From: Atopsyche davidsoni
Taxonomy: Eukaryota > Arthropoda > Insecta > Trichoptera > Hydrobiosidae
Direction: 5' to 3'
NCBI GenBank assembly: GCA_022113835.1
Contig: JAILWY010000009.1
Coordinates: 12,128,001-12,192,000, forward strand
DNA: 64,000 nucleotides
A program made the position numbers and the translations under genes. Below the pieces are notes generated by a model. It saw nothing but the letters and a program-made list of their open reading frames with translations, did not search any database and was not told where the DNA came from. Shown one piece after another: positions 1 to 13,300 of the stretch (positions are counted from its first letter, which is position 1; the number at the start of each line of letters is the position of its first letter).

Positions 1-1490
1 GCGTTACGTTTTTCCTGATTAAAAAACTGACAGGAAATATGTAGTGTGTTACGGCAATACAACCTGCAACCGATATGCAATCAGTCAATAGCGTCAACTT
101 ATTTTGGATTTTTTTATGGTTTCGTCTTAATAACAACACAAAATAGAACGCTACTGACTAACGGCAAATCGGTTGCAAATTGTGTCGCGTCGTGTTTAGA
201 AGACTTTGTAGAGGAGTCAAAATACTCGCGACTTTTAATAATTACAACCCAGGTAATAAATATTTGTTTAAATATTGTATACGTTGTTAAGCATAGGCTG
301 TCTCATAACTAAGCCTTCGGCTAAAATATCATTACAAAATGTTTTGTTCGTTGATTATCCGGAAATAAAAAGACGTACCTTAATTAGACGCTGATTAAAC
401 GCGGGTACACGTGGCCTCGAATAAAGGCTTTGTCATAACAACAATGGTTATAATTGAATTACAGAATACTTACATACAATAGACTCTAATTCCTTGCTTT
501 GCAGGTTCACACAAAACCAAAACATTTATACAAATACAAACATAAAAACAACTATAAATGAAGCATGAAATGACGCCATTCTCAAACTATATTCATGTTT
601 CATGAATCGAAGCTGATTATAATACTGCCAGCATTAAATCGCCCGCTAATTACAATGAGTCCAGTTATGCTCCGAATGACCGGATCATCGTGAGTACCAT
701 AAAAACATAATAACCCAAAATGTATCTAGATTGCTGCAGTAATGACAAGTGCATTCGAAATAAAGCGATAATGCTACTCGGCATTGAGTTTATTGCTTTT
801 CACAAAAGATGCCGATCACTCGGTTGTTTCATGGCTGTTTTTAATCGTATTTTATATATTAACCAAGCGCCCAATCGTATTTTTGATATAAATCAATACA
901 TGACGAATTCGTTTTTGAGAAAAAAAAAAAAAACAAAAGTGTAAACATACTTCACAAAAAACACATCTTTGCCATATGATTTGTTGATATGCAATTAAAC
1001 TAAGTGCTGATACACTATCATAGTAAAAATTTATTATCATATTAATAATGAAGCTAGCAAGCTATCTTTTTACTGTGTTAGAGAAGGTAAACAAATTCAA
1101 GGGCCAACGGGTGTTATCTGCCCTGTTTCAAGCGTACCTCTCCGAGCAGAAACAAAAAAATTGTAAGCTTGCATTACACATGGCTATTATCTTATATATT
1201 TTTTATAAAATTTAATTTAATATTATTAAAATTATCATTAGTTTCATGTGTAATTATTAGTTTTAGAACTAAAGTTAAAGACCTTGATCGCACTTACTAG
1301 ACTTAATGTTTCCCGGATATAAATTAATTAATTGGTTACAATTGTAATAAAGTACTTTCTAATTTTTTTAATACTCAATAACAAGATAATAAATACTTTA
1401 TTTATAATAAGGGATAACGAATTGCACCATTATTATTTGAATTTCAACAATAATTTCACATCCGGCACTTCAGCCTTTGTTAGTTACGGC

Positions 1491-1492
<2 letters not shown>

Positions 1493-1530
<38 letters not shown>
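1493..1530. repeat. (TA)n microsatellite
   Basis: About 19 uninterrupted TA dinucleotides, followed by a slightly broken AT-rich tail. It is a simple repeat with no coding content. Confidence 0.95.
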
Positions 1531-1534
<4 letters not shown>

Positions 1535-3404
1535 TATAAAAGGACAATTTCTTATCGTTTGAATATAAATGCTAAAAATGGATAGTATAATAAAACTGCT
1601 TAATTTCATTATAATATTTTTAAATAATTTATTTAATACGTTATTTGCCTACTTTGTTTATTCGAGTACCACAGCTTGTTTCTTATTAAAATTCATGCAA
1701 TAATTTTTATGTAAAAAAATATAACTAAAAATATACCTTATGTATTAAAAACTTAAAATAACCGTTATATTTATTATAACATATGCTTTTTTTCGTTGCT
1801 TGTGGTGTGCTTTGTATTACAAAATTTTATTTTTAACCGTAAAGCTTAATTTGTAAATTTGTACGCTGGCATACTATAAGTAGGTACCCACTTTTATTAT
1901 ACAAAATTAATTTCTATGATGTCCGAGATAAAAAGAAAAACAAAATTTTTGTGCTGTTTATGGCGAAATTTTATTTTTCCTCGACCGCTCTCGAGTTTGG
2001 TGTGAATAATTTATTAAGTATTTTGCATACCTTAAATAATTCCGATATAATCTTAAAAGCTCCTAACTGATCTGTTTACTTTTAGTTTTAAAATGACTTT
2101 TGTACGGAATAATTGGTTGTTTTAAAAACGAACGGTAGATAAAATTTGATAAACCTGATTTGCTAACCTCGTTTACCATTTGCGCTGAGAGAAGTTGGAC
2201 TTTCGCCGTTTTATTTTCAACTCCATAGAATCTACAATGACACGCTATGATACCTATGTTATTATATCTCTACAAATACTTTCAACTTCGGCCAATAGAT
2301 ACACAATGATTCAAGCTGGAGCCAGTTGCTCAAAAAAATGTAATTCAACTTCTAACACGGTTTTAAACAGAATCGTTGACAAAAAAAGTCTTAACTGTGC
2401 CATATCCTATTTTAATATTTTTTGCCAACGAGATAAATTGTCATTTTTTATTTATAAGTGTCTATTTTATCATCAATATAGTTCAAAATATAATGCCACT
2501 AAAACACTGTCAGTATAGTTGATCAATCTAACTCGCATAAATCTGAATTTCGTCATGTGTTTACGGTTGGTTAAAATATTATAAAGACTGCAAAAGATTT
2601 GAATTTCTTACTCTAAATTTTCAATGCATTTACTTTTTTTATAAGTATGCCATAAATTGTTGTTTCTTTGTTGATTTATATATTATTTATGCTTGATTTT
2701 AACACATGAGACATGTCTTCGTGTTCCAGCGCTGTTTTTAATAGCATTACATAATTTTTCTTCCCTTATACAAATATACAGCTCATTACTAACGCCATGA
2801 TCGTAATTTAGCAGTTCCATTGGTTTTGGTTTATAAATTAAGTAATTTAAGAACCACTTCATTGTTATGCGATTGTATCAGTTACTGTTTAATCGTTTAT
2901 AGTAGTACAAAATAAATAAAGTGATCCCACGGTATAATCTTTGTTTTAAGTAAATGCAAACAAATTTCAGAATGTCTACCATTATTAAACCAGTACACCT
3001 ATATTATTTTATTTTTCTTAACTAATCTTCTATATTTATAACTCCCAGCACTGCGGATACATATATTTGTTAATCCGATCATTAAAGGTGTTTGTCAATA
3101 AATCATATAAAACGCCTGCAGCGCGTCTGTATTTCTGACGATTTTCATTGCAGCCATGCAATTAGAAAGCATTTATATTAAACTGTTAATTTCATACTTG
3201 TCTCAAAAAACATAAAAATGAAAAGTATACTTATAGTTGCGGTTGTTTAATTTTGCACAGAACGAAGCACTCAGTTTTTCTTCTAACTACACAAAAACTA
3301 TGTAGCACTTGATAAACATAATTCCATAAATATATTTTTCTTCGAAATCGCTGTTTTCGAAACCTTCTAGCAAACTGAGTTTTATGTGACCATGATAAAT
3401 TGGT

Positions 3405-3475
3405 TTGCTGAGACGGGAATTCAAACCTCCGATACCCGTGCTTAGAGCCAACTAATCAATCCAATTATCAGTTAA
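3405..3475 (-). repeat. tRNA-like (possible SINE) remnant
   Basis: On the minus strand there is a B-box-like GGTTTGAATTCC, and about 30 bases before it GTTGGCTCTAAGC, which loosely resembles an A box. No full cloverleaf can be drawn, so this is not a functional tRNA. A decayed tRNA-derived SINE is the simplest reading, and chance is possible. Confidence 0.3.
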
Positions 3476-3797
3476 GTACCGTGACTCATGATTTAGAACA
3501 AGCACGGTTGGAGGAAAGTTTAATAGTGTAAAAATAATATTTTACAAAGTACTACTTGTCGTTTAAAATTGTAAAATTAAGGAATAATTACAAGACATGC
3601 TCAATGCAAATAAGTAAACTGTTTCTTATGTAATTATATTATATAAATATCAAAGCTTTATAATGAAGATACCAGTACGATTTTAAACGAGGGGAACAGA
3701 GGCTGAAGCGGCCGAATACCTTACAATTCCGACAGGCCTAACGATGAGTTGATATTTTCTAAAAACATAAGACTAATAAGTTAATTTTAAAAAATGA

Positions 3798-3912
3798 TTT
3801 TTTGCTTTCTTTTTGTTAACTTACAATCGTTCTTAAGTATATGCATACTTATGCAGGTTGTGGGGCTTACAAATGTGGCTTAGGTGGTAGCGCATGTGGA
3901 TTCCTGTTAAAT
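3798..3912 (+). repeat. Dispersed GGGGCTTACAA repeat, copy 1
   Basis: Contains GGGGCTTACAAATGTGGCTT followed by AGGTGGTAGCGCATGTGGAT. The same words recur near 16435 and 16980. The lead-in (TTGTTAACTTACAATCGTT) resembles the lead-in of the 16925 copy. The middle, GC-rich part of the family is missing here, so this copy is internally deleted. Confidence 0.7.
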
Positions 3913-5713
3913 AAATTAGTAAGAATAAGATTGATTAGCTAAGTAACGCAAGTGTGATATATGAATCGAAAGCTCCTGGCACATAAATCATCCTCTACAA
4001 ACAATTATAGATTCCATTCCAAATAAACCATTTCATGTAGATAATTAATCTGTTATGATACAAATGCATTATTACCCAACGAGTGGTAGTTGGGTAATAG
4101 CACAGGCAGAGAGTCATTAATATTATGCGAAAATCTCTGTCGAAATTGGAATAACTTAATGAACACACCGCTTATTTATCTGTAAGCAAATTGTTGTGTA
4201 TATTTAATTAAAAGATATTTACCTTGCGGGCAGCGGAGGTGCGTCCGCGCTAGTCTGGCTTCCCAGGTTGTAAGAATTCTCCATTTAGGTCATAATGATA
4301 ATCTTGTTATGGATAACAAAACAACCTTAAGTACAATGTAATTTTTCACCTTAGGACAAATCAGTTTCTCTAGAATTTTGACATCAAATATGCATATTTT
4401 ATAAACACATAACAATAATATTAAAATAATAATTATTTATGCATATTTAAAATAGACAAATACTTTTTCAGAATTTTTTTATTTTTGATAATAGCTTATA
4501 TAGATAATAATCTGCTGTTTTATTTCTTATATTAAAAAGTACGTCGAAATCCTAGTTTTATACAATATCTTTGATATAAATAATTTTCTAAATATTTCAA
4601 TAATTTAATTTTGTTATTTAATTCATATAAAATTACATATGTTTTACTTATGACAACTGTGGTGCTCAACAATTGTGGAATTTGTTTTGTTTAAACAACA
4701 GTTTCGTAAAACAAAACATATTTATTAAAAGCTGACAGTTTTACTGCCAGTTAGAAAAGTGGTCAGCAATGTGTAGAGATTATTAAATATTCAGTAGATC
4801 GTTGTTTAAATTTCTAATGTAAGTTACATGGTATTAACAAGAAATTCAATACATGTAAGTAAACATCGAAATCAAATAAATATACCTTATTTGATTTACA
4901 TTTCAGTCAACTTGTTGATAAAATAGCTACATCTCCATGTTGCGTATTCTTCATATGTTGAGCTAAACTAATAACTAGAGTATATTACGTTTGTCGACTT
5001 AAAACTCTTAACTAGGAGGTTTAAATCCCAGTCCTGATATGAGAATTCAAAACATATTATATAAGCCTCCCCCACAGTTTAAATTATTTTTTTCTAATTC
5101 GTGCAAATTTTAAGATCGTTTATTCACCTTGTAATTTATTGAATTGCAATTTTTAGTTTTTTCTTTTATTAGGCGAATGTTAAGCCTGAAGCTTTTACAC
5201 TGATTTCAGTATATTCCAGCAGCGTTAACGGTTACCATTATATCTATTAACTATTCAACGTCGATCAAACCATCCAGTACGATTATCATTACCGCCTCCT
5301 TATGCAGTTGACACTACGCAAGATGTCCGCTCTTCGACTATCATCATAATCTCAATTAAATACACACAAAACAGAAAAACACTGAACGAGGCGTGTAATT
5401 AGATCGCTGTGATGTTATCGTAAATAAAAAAAGATAACCATCTCTTATCCATAGTACGTCGCGGATATTTGTACTTGAATTAAATTATAGTATTAAAACC
5501 GACATAGACGTCCGACCTAGCCCAATTATTTCATACGTTTTATGCTTAGTCATAAAATGGGGTACGACAAGGTTAACATAAAAATAAGACATTTTTTATA
5601 TATTATTTTTAATTTTGTACTCATTTTACGACGGTTAAACGCATGTAATACAAACCAACTTGATTTCGATCATATTGATTTTAACAAATGACAAACAGTC
5701 TCAAGGAAATTAT

Positions 5714-5775
5714 TCTCGCTAATAGTGAAGTTAACGTAGTCTCCAAAACCATTTGGTTTTATTTCATTGTATTAT
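5714..5775 (+). repeat. Half copy of the 45.8-kb fold-back element
   Basis: The run GTTAACGTAGTCTCCAAAAC and the following CATTTGGTTTTATTTCATTG match one arm of the perfect fold-back at 45831-46003. Only one arm is left, so this is a decayed solo arm of the same family. Confidence 0.75.
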
Positions 5776-6251
5776 ATTTGATTTATACATTATTTAGAAT
5801 ATATCAATCCCACAGACTACTTTAGAACCAAGTGATTTCTTTGACTCAATTTACCGCTAGTTAAACAATCATAAAAATTACAGAGATGAGGAAATGATGT
5901 TCTTATTCAGACAACTTGATATGGTGAACAATGCATAACGAATATATAATTCCAAAAACTATATTTTTTGTTAATATATATTATGATTATTTAAAACTAA
6001 GCATTGCTAATGATTCCTTTAAAGTTATTTATCATATTTGAATATAATAAAAATTGGTTTACAGTTTTTAATATCCATAGAAAAGTCTGGAAAAAAACTG
6101 TTTTAGCTTATCGAAAACACAGACCATAACTCAATATCAGACAGAGTAAACACAAAAAAAGTAACGATCGAAGTCTTTAGGGAGCGGGCGGATGCGTTGA
6201 AATTCAAGTTGTATTATTGTTACAAATACACGCTTTGTTTGTTGTTTCCAG

Positions 6252-6281
6252 ATGAACAAATAAACTACAGCCGGAGCAGGA
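6252..6281 (+). promoter_or_regulatory. 5' UTR segment with a three-codon uORF
   Basis: After the CAG at 6249-6251 the putative exon opens with ATG AAC AAA TAA (6252-6263), a minimal upstream ORF in the same frame as the main ORF. Its stop excludes any N-terminal extension in this exon and supports ATG 6282 as the main start. Whether the splice site is used was not tested. Confidence 0.5.
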
Positions 6282-8470
6282 ATGGCGTACCACGGCCTCT
6301 CCCAACACGTCCAGCTGGACAGGCTGGCTGACCCCCTGGACCGGTTCACTCTGGAAGGACTCATCGGAGAGGGAACCTACGGGGAAGTCTACTCGGCAAG
6401 GGACAAGAAATCGAAGCGACGAGTTGCCATAAAGGTAAACCAATGACCCCAAGTATTTCATACTTCTATGTTGACATCCTGTGTGTCAAATACAAACATG
6501 TTTAATTTTGACCAAACACATTTATTGGAGGTAATTTTCCAATTGTTACTCTTTATATTATGATAATTGATTAAGTGTAGATATTAAGAACTGATATTGC
6601 TTTTTATTGTCAGTAAATATTTTCAGTAAGATTTTTATTGTCAGTAAGATGTTCTTAATCATTATCAAATATTTTCTCGTTTGCCTATAATATTCATGCA
6701 GTTAAGTAAAACATGGGTTTTGGAAATGTCTTTGCATGCATGCAACCTTTGGTGAATATCTTCCATATTTTTAAAGGATCCCAACAGAAAGACAACAAGA
6801 CATCCTACTTTACTTATTCCACGTTTTTTGCAATTTCCATGCTATTTAAATATTATGTTAATAGGGAATTGGGGTCATAAATATGACTCATGAAAATATC
6901 AAATAAATCTGAATTAAAATTTGTATTTGATTTATTAAAAAAAACTTAACGTATAATTAATAATGAAAGTAATACCTGTGCATATAATTATAGATAATTA
7001 TTAATCTTGTTAACATGTCTGCTAAGCAGGCCACGAGTAAAACTCTCGGTCCACTTTGCCCACCATAAACTGATTATGTTGAAATCCTTGTAAATGGCTA
7101 TTCATTTTCAGATATTAGAAAGTATTGCAGAAAATATAGAAGAGATTGAAGAAGAGTTTTTAGTTTTTCGTGATTTATCACATCATCCGAACTTGCCAGC
7201 TTTCCATGGACTGTTTCTTAAAAGAGGACCAACGCCAGAGGATGATCAACTATGGTTTGTCATGGAGGTAATATTATATAATCATCGTAAATTATTTTAT
7301 CATCATTCTCATTTTTGACGAAAATAAAATATGTATATGTAGTATTAATGAGCTTCAACCAATTTCAAATAGTCACAACACCGATCACATTAGATTTTTA
7401 TTCGCTAGTCAGGACACGGTTCAAACTAGCAAACTTAAAATAAGTTACTATATAATAGTAACTATAAACATTAATAATATGTGATTGTTATTTTTTTTAA
7501 ATAAACCTTTACTTTTGTAACACAAAACTCATGTGTTTTCTATGGGTTGACATAGCTTAGCAGAGTTCTTGAGTATTTGGTATTAAACCATTTGTTAAAA
7601 TTAATGGTAACAATTATTTTAATCAATAAATTTTAACATATTACAGCTTTGTACCGGAGGCTCTGTGACAGACCTGGTGCAAGGTTTGAGAAACAGGGGA
7701 GAGAGATTGTCAGATGAGCAGGTTGCCTATATTCTTCGTGAGACAGTGGAGGCTCTCATCTATTTGCACAGTAATCACTGCATGCATCGAGATGTCAAGG
7801 GACACAATATACTACTCACAGAGAATGCTTCCATTAAACTCGTAGACTTTGGAGTTTCTTCACATTTACAAGCTACAATGGCAAGAAGAAACACATCAGT
7901 TGGAACTCCATATTGGATGGCACCTGAGGTAATCATTTATTATATTGTTTAAGAAAAATATCAAACCTAAATTGATATGACTTAATTAAATTTAAATTTA
8001 TTTTTACTCTAAATTTTAATGAAATATAACAAGTAAATTTTTTTGTATTTTTAAAATGTTTAGAACTTTTCTTAGTGTGTATATTTTTTAAATTCAACAA
8101 ACTTATGGTTTGTACCTAATAAATAAAATTTGGATACAAGTAATGACGATTATGTTTTACATTCCAGGTAATTGCATGTGAGCAACAGCTAGACCATTCC
8201 TACGATGCCAGATGCGATGTCTGGTCTATTGGAATAACAGCTATTGAATTAACAGAAGGAGATCCTCCACTCAGCGAACTGCATCCGATGAGAGCGTTAT
8301 TCCAAATACCTAGAAATCCCCCTCCTTCACTAGCCAGACCCGAAATGTACACACCGCTTCTATCAGACTTTATATCTGAATGCTTAATCAAGGACTTAGA
8401 CCAGAGACCATTTGCTAAGGAATTGAAGCAACATCCGCTTATATCTTCAGTCTATCAGTTTGCAGACAAG
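6282..8470 (+). CDS. Myo3: Myosin-III exons 1-4: Ste20-type kinase domain
   Basis: Residues 1-298. The glycine loop GEGTYGEVY lies at 30-37 (preceded by G29), the ATP-anchoring lysine in VAIK at K51, an acidic helix-C stretch EEIEEEF near 61-67, the catalytic HRDVKGHN at 150-157, DFG at 170-172 and [11 protein letters not shown] ending at 197. Exon 4 holds the VIACEQQLD and [17 protein letters not shown] blocks typical of MYO3 kinases. All catalytic residues are present, so an active serine/threonine kinase is expected. In vertebrate MYO3 this domain autophosphorylates and damps the motor. All four exons end in phase 0, which makes the kinase a separable cassette. Confidence 0.93.
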
Positions 8471-10227
8471 GTAAATATTCATAAACAGCATATGAAACTT
8501 TCTTCTTTAATATATAGAAATTAATATCAATTAATTATCACATTAGGTACGAAAAGAGCTTCAGGCTGAAATATCAAGACAGAGAGCCGAAGGTCGATGT
8601 TGTAGTAAACCAGAAGCTACTACAAAACGTGGAAAATTAAAAGCAGATAGAAAATCAAGACCAGAAAAAATGTATATGGATGACTTAGCATCTCTCGATG
8701 AATTATCCGAAGAATCAATTGTAGATCAACTACTAACAAGATACAATCAGAATCAGATTTATACTCATATTGGGGATATATTAGTTGCTGTGAATCCGTT
8801 TTGTGACTTAGGAATTTATGGTTCACAGGTATGTTTCTTGGATTCATTAGTAACACTGGTGATATCTACTAAAGTAACCATATTATAATTAGGATTTTAT
8901 ATTTTAGGAGCAGCAAAGATACTCTTGTGCATGTCGGTCTGATAACCCTCCTCATATATTTGCTGCGGCAGATGCTGCCCACCAAGCCTTACTTCATCAG
9001 CGGAGACACCAAGCCATAGTCATATCAGGAGAGAGTGGTGCAGGGAAAACTGAAAGTGCCAACCTTTTGCTTAAACAACTAGTCTACTTAGCCAAAGTGA
9101 GAGCTACTTAGCTACTTAGTTTTAAAAATTGACAAATTCAATTTCATATTAGTTTGGATTAAATTTGGTTTTTTCAATTCTATTATAGGCTCCTAATAGA
9201 AACCTAGAAGAGAGAATTTTACAAGTAAATCCTATTATGGAGGCTTTTGGCAATGCTCGCACTGGCATCAATGCAAATAGCTCACGCTTTGGAAAATACC
9301 TTGACCTGACTATGACCAGAGCTGGAAAGGTTACCGGAGCAAGAATCTCAGTTTATTTGTTAGAACAATCTCGTGTTGTTCATCAAGCAAAGTAAGATAC
9401 AAACTAATTGATAAACCTAAAGTTAAACTTTCATTAAACATTATTTATTGACTTTCATTTAATTATGATGTTTTTCAGCGGAGAGAGCAATTTTCACCTA
9501 TTCTACTACCTTTATGATGGCTTGGAAAGTTGTTCTAGAGCATCTAATTTCTATTTGGATAATAACCTTCGAAGTAAGCACAGATATTTAAGATCACTGT
9601 CACCAGTCCACACACAATCCAATATAGACAAATGGAACCAACTGAATGATTCGTTCAAGGTATACTGTTCAAGCAATCACATTGGGTATTCGTTCATTTA
9701 ATATTAAATACTTATAATAATTCATCTAATTTGCAGTTGATTGGGTTCCAAAAAGAAGAAGTTGATACTGTTTATCGAATGTTGGCTGCAATCTTACATC
9801 TAGGAGATGTAGAATTTGGAGAGGTAGTGTCACAAGATAATACTGATAATAAATCAAAAGTATTGGACTCGTCTCCACTTTACAGAGGTAAATGCAATCA
9901 CATTAAGTAAAATTAAGCCTTTTTTAACTGAAGATACAATAATACCTTCTTTCTGATTTGCAGTATCCCGATTACTTGGAGTAGACGCTGGAGAACTTAA
10001 GGAATGCTTAACATGCAGTAGTGTGGTGACTCGAGGGGAAACCATCACTCGACATAATACATTGACAGAGTCAGGAGCTGCTCGAGATGCCATGGCTCGC
10101 GGGCTCTACTCAAGGCTATTTGATTGGACAGTTAATCAAATCAATGCCTTATTGTCATTTAATAGGCCGCATTGGTAAATAGAGACAAATTTTACTTTTA
10201 ATATCTTATATACTTGATTTTATTGTT

Positions 10228-10309
<82 letters not shown>

Positions 10310-13300
10310 CATATAGAAACAAAGCATATAGATATATATATATATATATCTATATGCTTTGTTTAACTGAAAATTTTCATTTATTTTAGCTCAGAACAAC
10401 TATCAATAGGTCTACTCGACATTTTTGGATTTGAAAATTTCCCATCAAATTCATTTGAACAACTTTGCATTAATGTTGCCAATGAACAAATCCAATATTA
10501 CTTCAATCAGCACATTTTTACTTGGGAGCAGCAGGAATACATGATGGAAGGTGTTCCTGTGGATTTGGTTGAATTTTCTGATAACAGACCTGTTCTAGAT
10601 ATGCTTTTATCCAGACCTATGGGACTTCTTGCACTTCTAGATGAAGAGAGTAGATTCCTCAGATCAAACGATCGCTCTTTGATTGGTAAGAATAATGTAA
10701 AATGTGTAATATTCATATTTAAATAACTACAGAAAATGTATACAACATTCCTTTTGTTACCTTTACAGAGAAATTTCACAACAACATAAAAAGCAAATAT
10801 TATGTCCGTCCAAAATCAGATGCAGTGTGTTTTGCTATTCACCATTTTGCTGGTAGAGTAGTATATCAAGCGAGTGGCTTCTTAGAGAAGAACCGGAATT
10901 TCCTACCTCATGAAGTTATTCAACTTATGAGGCAAAGTCAATATGACATTGTTAGGTTTTTATTCCAATGCCCGATTACCAAAACAGGAAATCTTTACTC
11001 AGCTTTACAAGGTGATACAGAATCCAGGAAATCAAGCACTCCGAGTTCTATAGGAGGAACACGGGTAAAAATAGTATTTTTACTTATTTATTATAGACTA
11101 ATATTTGTTAGACTGTGGTAATTCTCACATATTTAAGAATTATCGCTGTTTATATGCCATGCCATATTATCAGCACTTAATATTATAAAATAAAACATGA
11201 GTTTCACAGAATAATCAGGAGGAACAAACTGACATATATTTCCTCTTATATTTCATAATGAACTAAATTAACATTAGCAAGTATTTTTCTACCAACCAAA
11301 AATATGTGACCATCAGGGTAGACCTAAATATATTATTTTAAAAAATATTATGGAAATAGAATCACTAGCATCTTTGTGTAGTTATAGTAATAATTATTAG
11401 AACATACAAAGACTCAAAATACTTTTTAACAAATTATTCTGTAACAACAAATACTAAACTTATGTTATATGTCACTCTAACCTTCAGATAATATAACTTT
11501 ACTCAAAAATCTACAAGCCTAGAACAGTTTAAAGTTTGATTATATTATTGTATTTTTTTTAGGAGAGATATAATAGCAAAGGGCTTGCTTCCCAGTCACG
11601 AGCTCAACAAACTGTGGCTACATACTTTCGTTATTCTTTGATGGATCTTTTGCAAAAGATGGTTTCCGGATCACCTCAGTTTGTGCGGTGTCTCAAACCA
11701 AATGAATCCCGATCACCAAAGTTATTTGATAAAGCAAAGATATTGAAGCAACTACGCTATACTGGAGTATTAGAAACAATAAGAATCAGACAGAATGGGT
11801 TCTCTCATAGACTATCATTTTCTGAGTTCTTGAAAAGGTCAAAGCGATTTTTTTGTAACATATATTTTGAATCTTTGAGGCTTCTATACAACTTTATGTG
11901 AATATTGTTTTTCTTTTTACAGATACAGTTTCCTAGCGTTTAGTTATGACGAGAGAGTGGAAGCAGATCGCGATACTTGTAGATTACTTCTTCTCAGACT
12001 TAAAATGGACGGTTGGGCTTTAGGAAAATCCAAAGTATTTCTTAAATATTACCATGTGGAGTATTTAGCAAAAATATATGAAGAACAGGTTTGTTGGTTA
12101 TATTTACATGAAGTATGGATAGGGAAAAGTGTTGACACGTGTTATTATTATTTTTATTATTTCATAGATACGAAAAATAGTTCTGGTTCAAGCTTGCGTC
12201 AGAAGATGGCTAGCACGATGTTGGTATAATAAAGCAAGATGGCAAATGGCGTCAAGTGTAGTAACTTTACAAAGGCATGTGAGAGGATGGATAACAAGGA
12301 AAAAGATTAAAGAAGCACAGAAACAATTAGCTAAAGACAGAGAAAGAGAAAAAGAGCGCAAACGACTTTTAGAAATGGAAAGCCGTAAACACCAAGTTAA
12401 CTTACAACAGAGACAAGGTAATAAATAAGCTGACATCTAGAAATAATTTAATTTAAAAAAAAAATGGTTTTCTGTTTATTTAATTCTTATCTTCTATTTT
12501 ATAGCAGCGGAAGATAAGAGTAAATCTGCTTTAATGAAAGCAAAGCTATTAAAACGACTCTCATCCAAAGATATCCTATCGAATGAAAAAGAAAATTTGA
12601 ACTCAAATAAGGCGGCCGTTATCATTCAAAGCCGTAAGTTCAATTAACTTAATTTTAAATTAGGTTAAGAAATTTATATAATGTACATAAATTATATTTT
12701 TTTTACTGTTCAGATTTCCGAGGCTATACTGTCCGAAGAAAGTGGGGAGATCAGTTGAGAGATCATCACCACCAGAATCCCAAACGTCCAGCTCCTCAGC
12801 CACCGATACATGACCGCCAATCACAACTTGGTATTTTCTCCAAGCAGGTGAGAATAAATATTTCTATAATAAAAATATACGTCTATTTTAGTTACATTTT
12901 AACAATAAAATTATTTTAATGGAGTAGTTAAATATTTTTATTGACATTTGTTTTATTTTAGATTCACAATGCAAATCAAGATGCACACAAGATACTGCGA
13001 AGAAATAAGCCAGGAGTCTCTCTTAATGAACTGAAGCCTTCACCTACTGACTATGTCACACCTCCGGGCTTTGCTTTGATGACCTCCATTATGAATAACC
13101 AGCTTGGCCCTGAACATTTAAATAACGATTCTCAACTGTTGTCAAGGTATGCATGAACTGGACCTTTTGTTAATAGTTGTATTAGGTATTATCACATTTA
13201 GTTAGTAACCAACAACTGATTGTTATTTATACACTTTCAATCAAACTAGTTAGAATAAACACATCTTTTTTTGTGCTGCTTTCAATGGATTCTGTGGATA

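Larger units (their letters stand above)
1..6251. other. Upstream AT-rich DNA, no gene found
   Basis: All six frames are broken by stops and the few short open stretches have no recognisable domain. The block probably holds the promoter and any non-coding first exon of the class III myosin gene, because a good 3' splice site (pyrimidine run, then CAG ending at 6251) sits just before the first coding exon. I could not place the transcription start. The smaller repeats inside it are listed separately. Confidence 0.6.

Noticed and set aside
451..461. TAATTGAATTA, a fit to the photoreceptor RCSI/P3 consensus TAATYNRATTA
   Set aside because: It lies almost 6 kb before the myosin ATG, and about two such sites are expected by chance in 64 kb of this composition.
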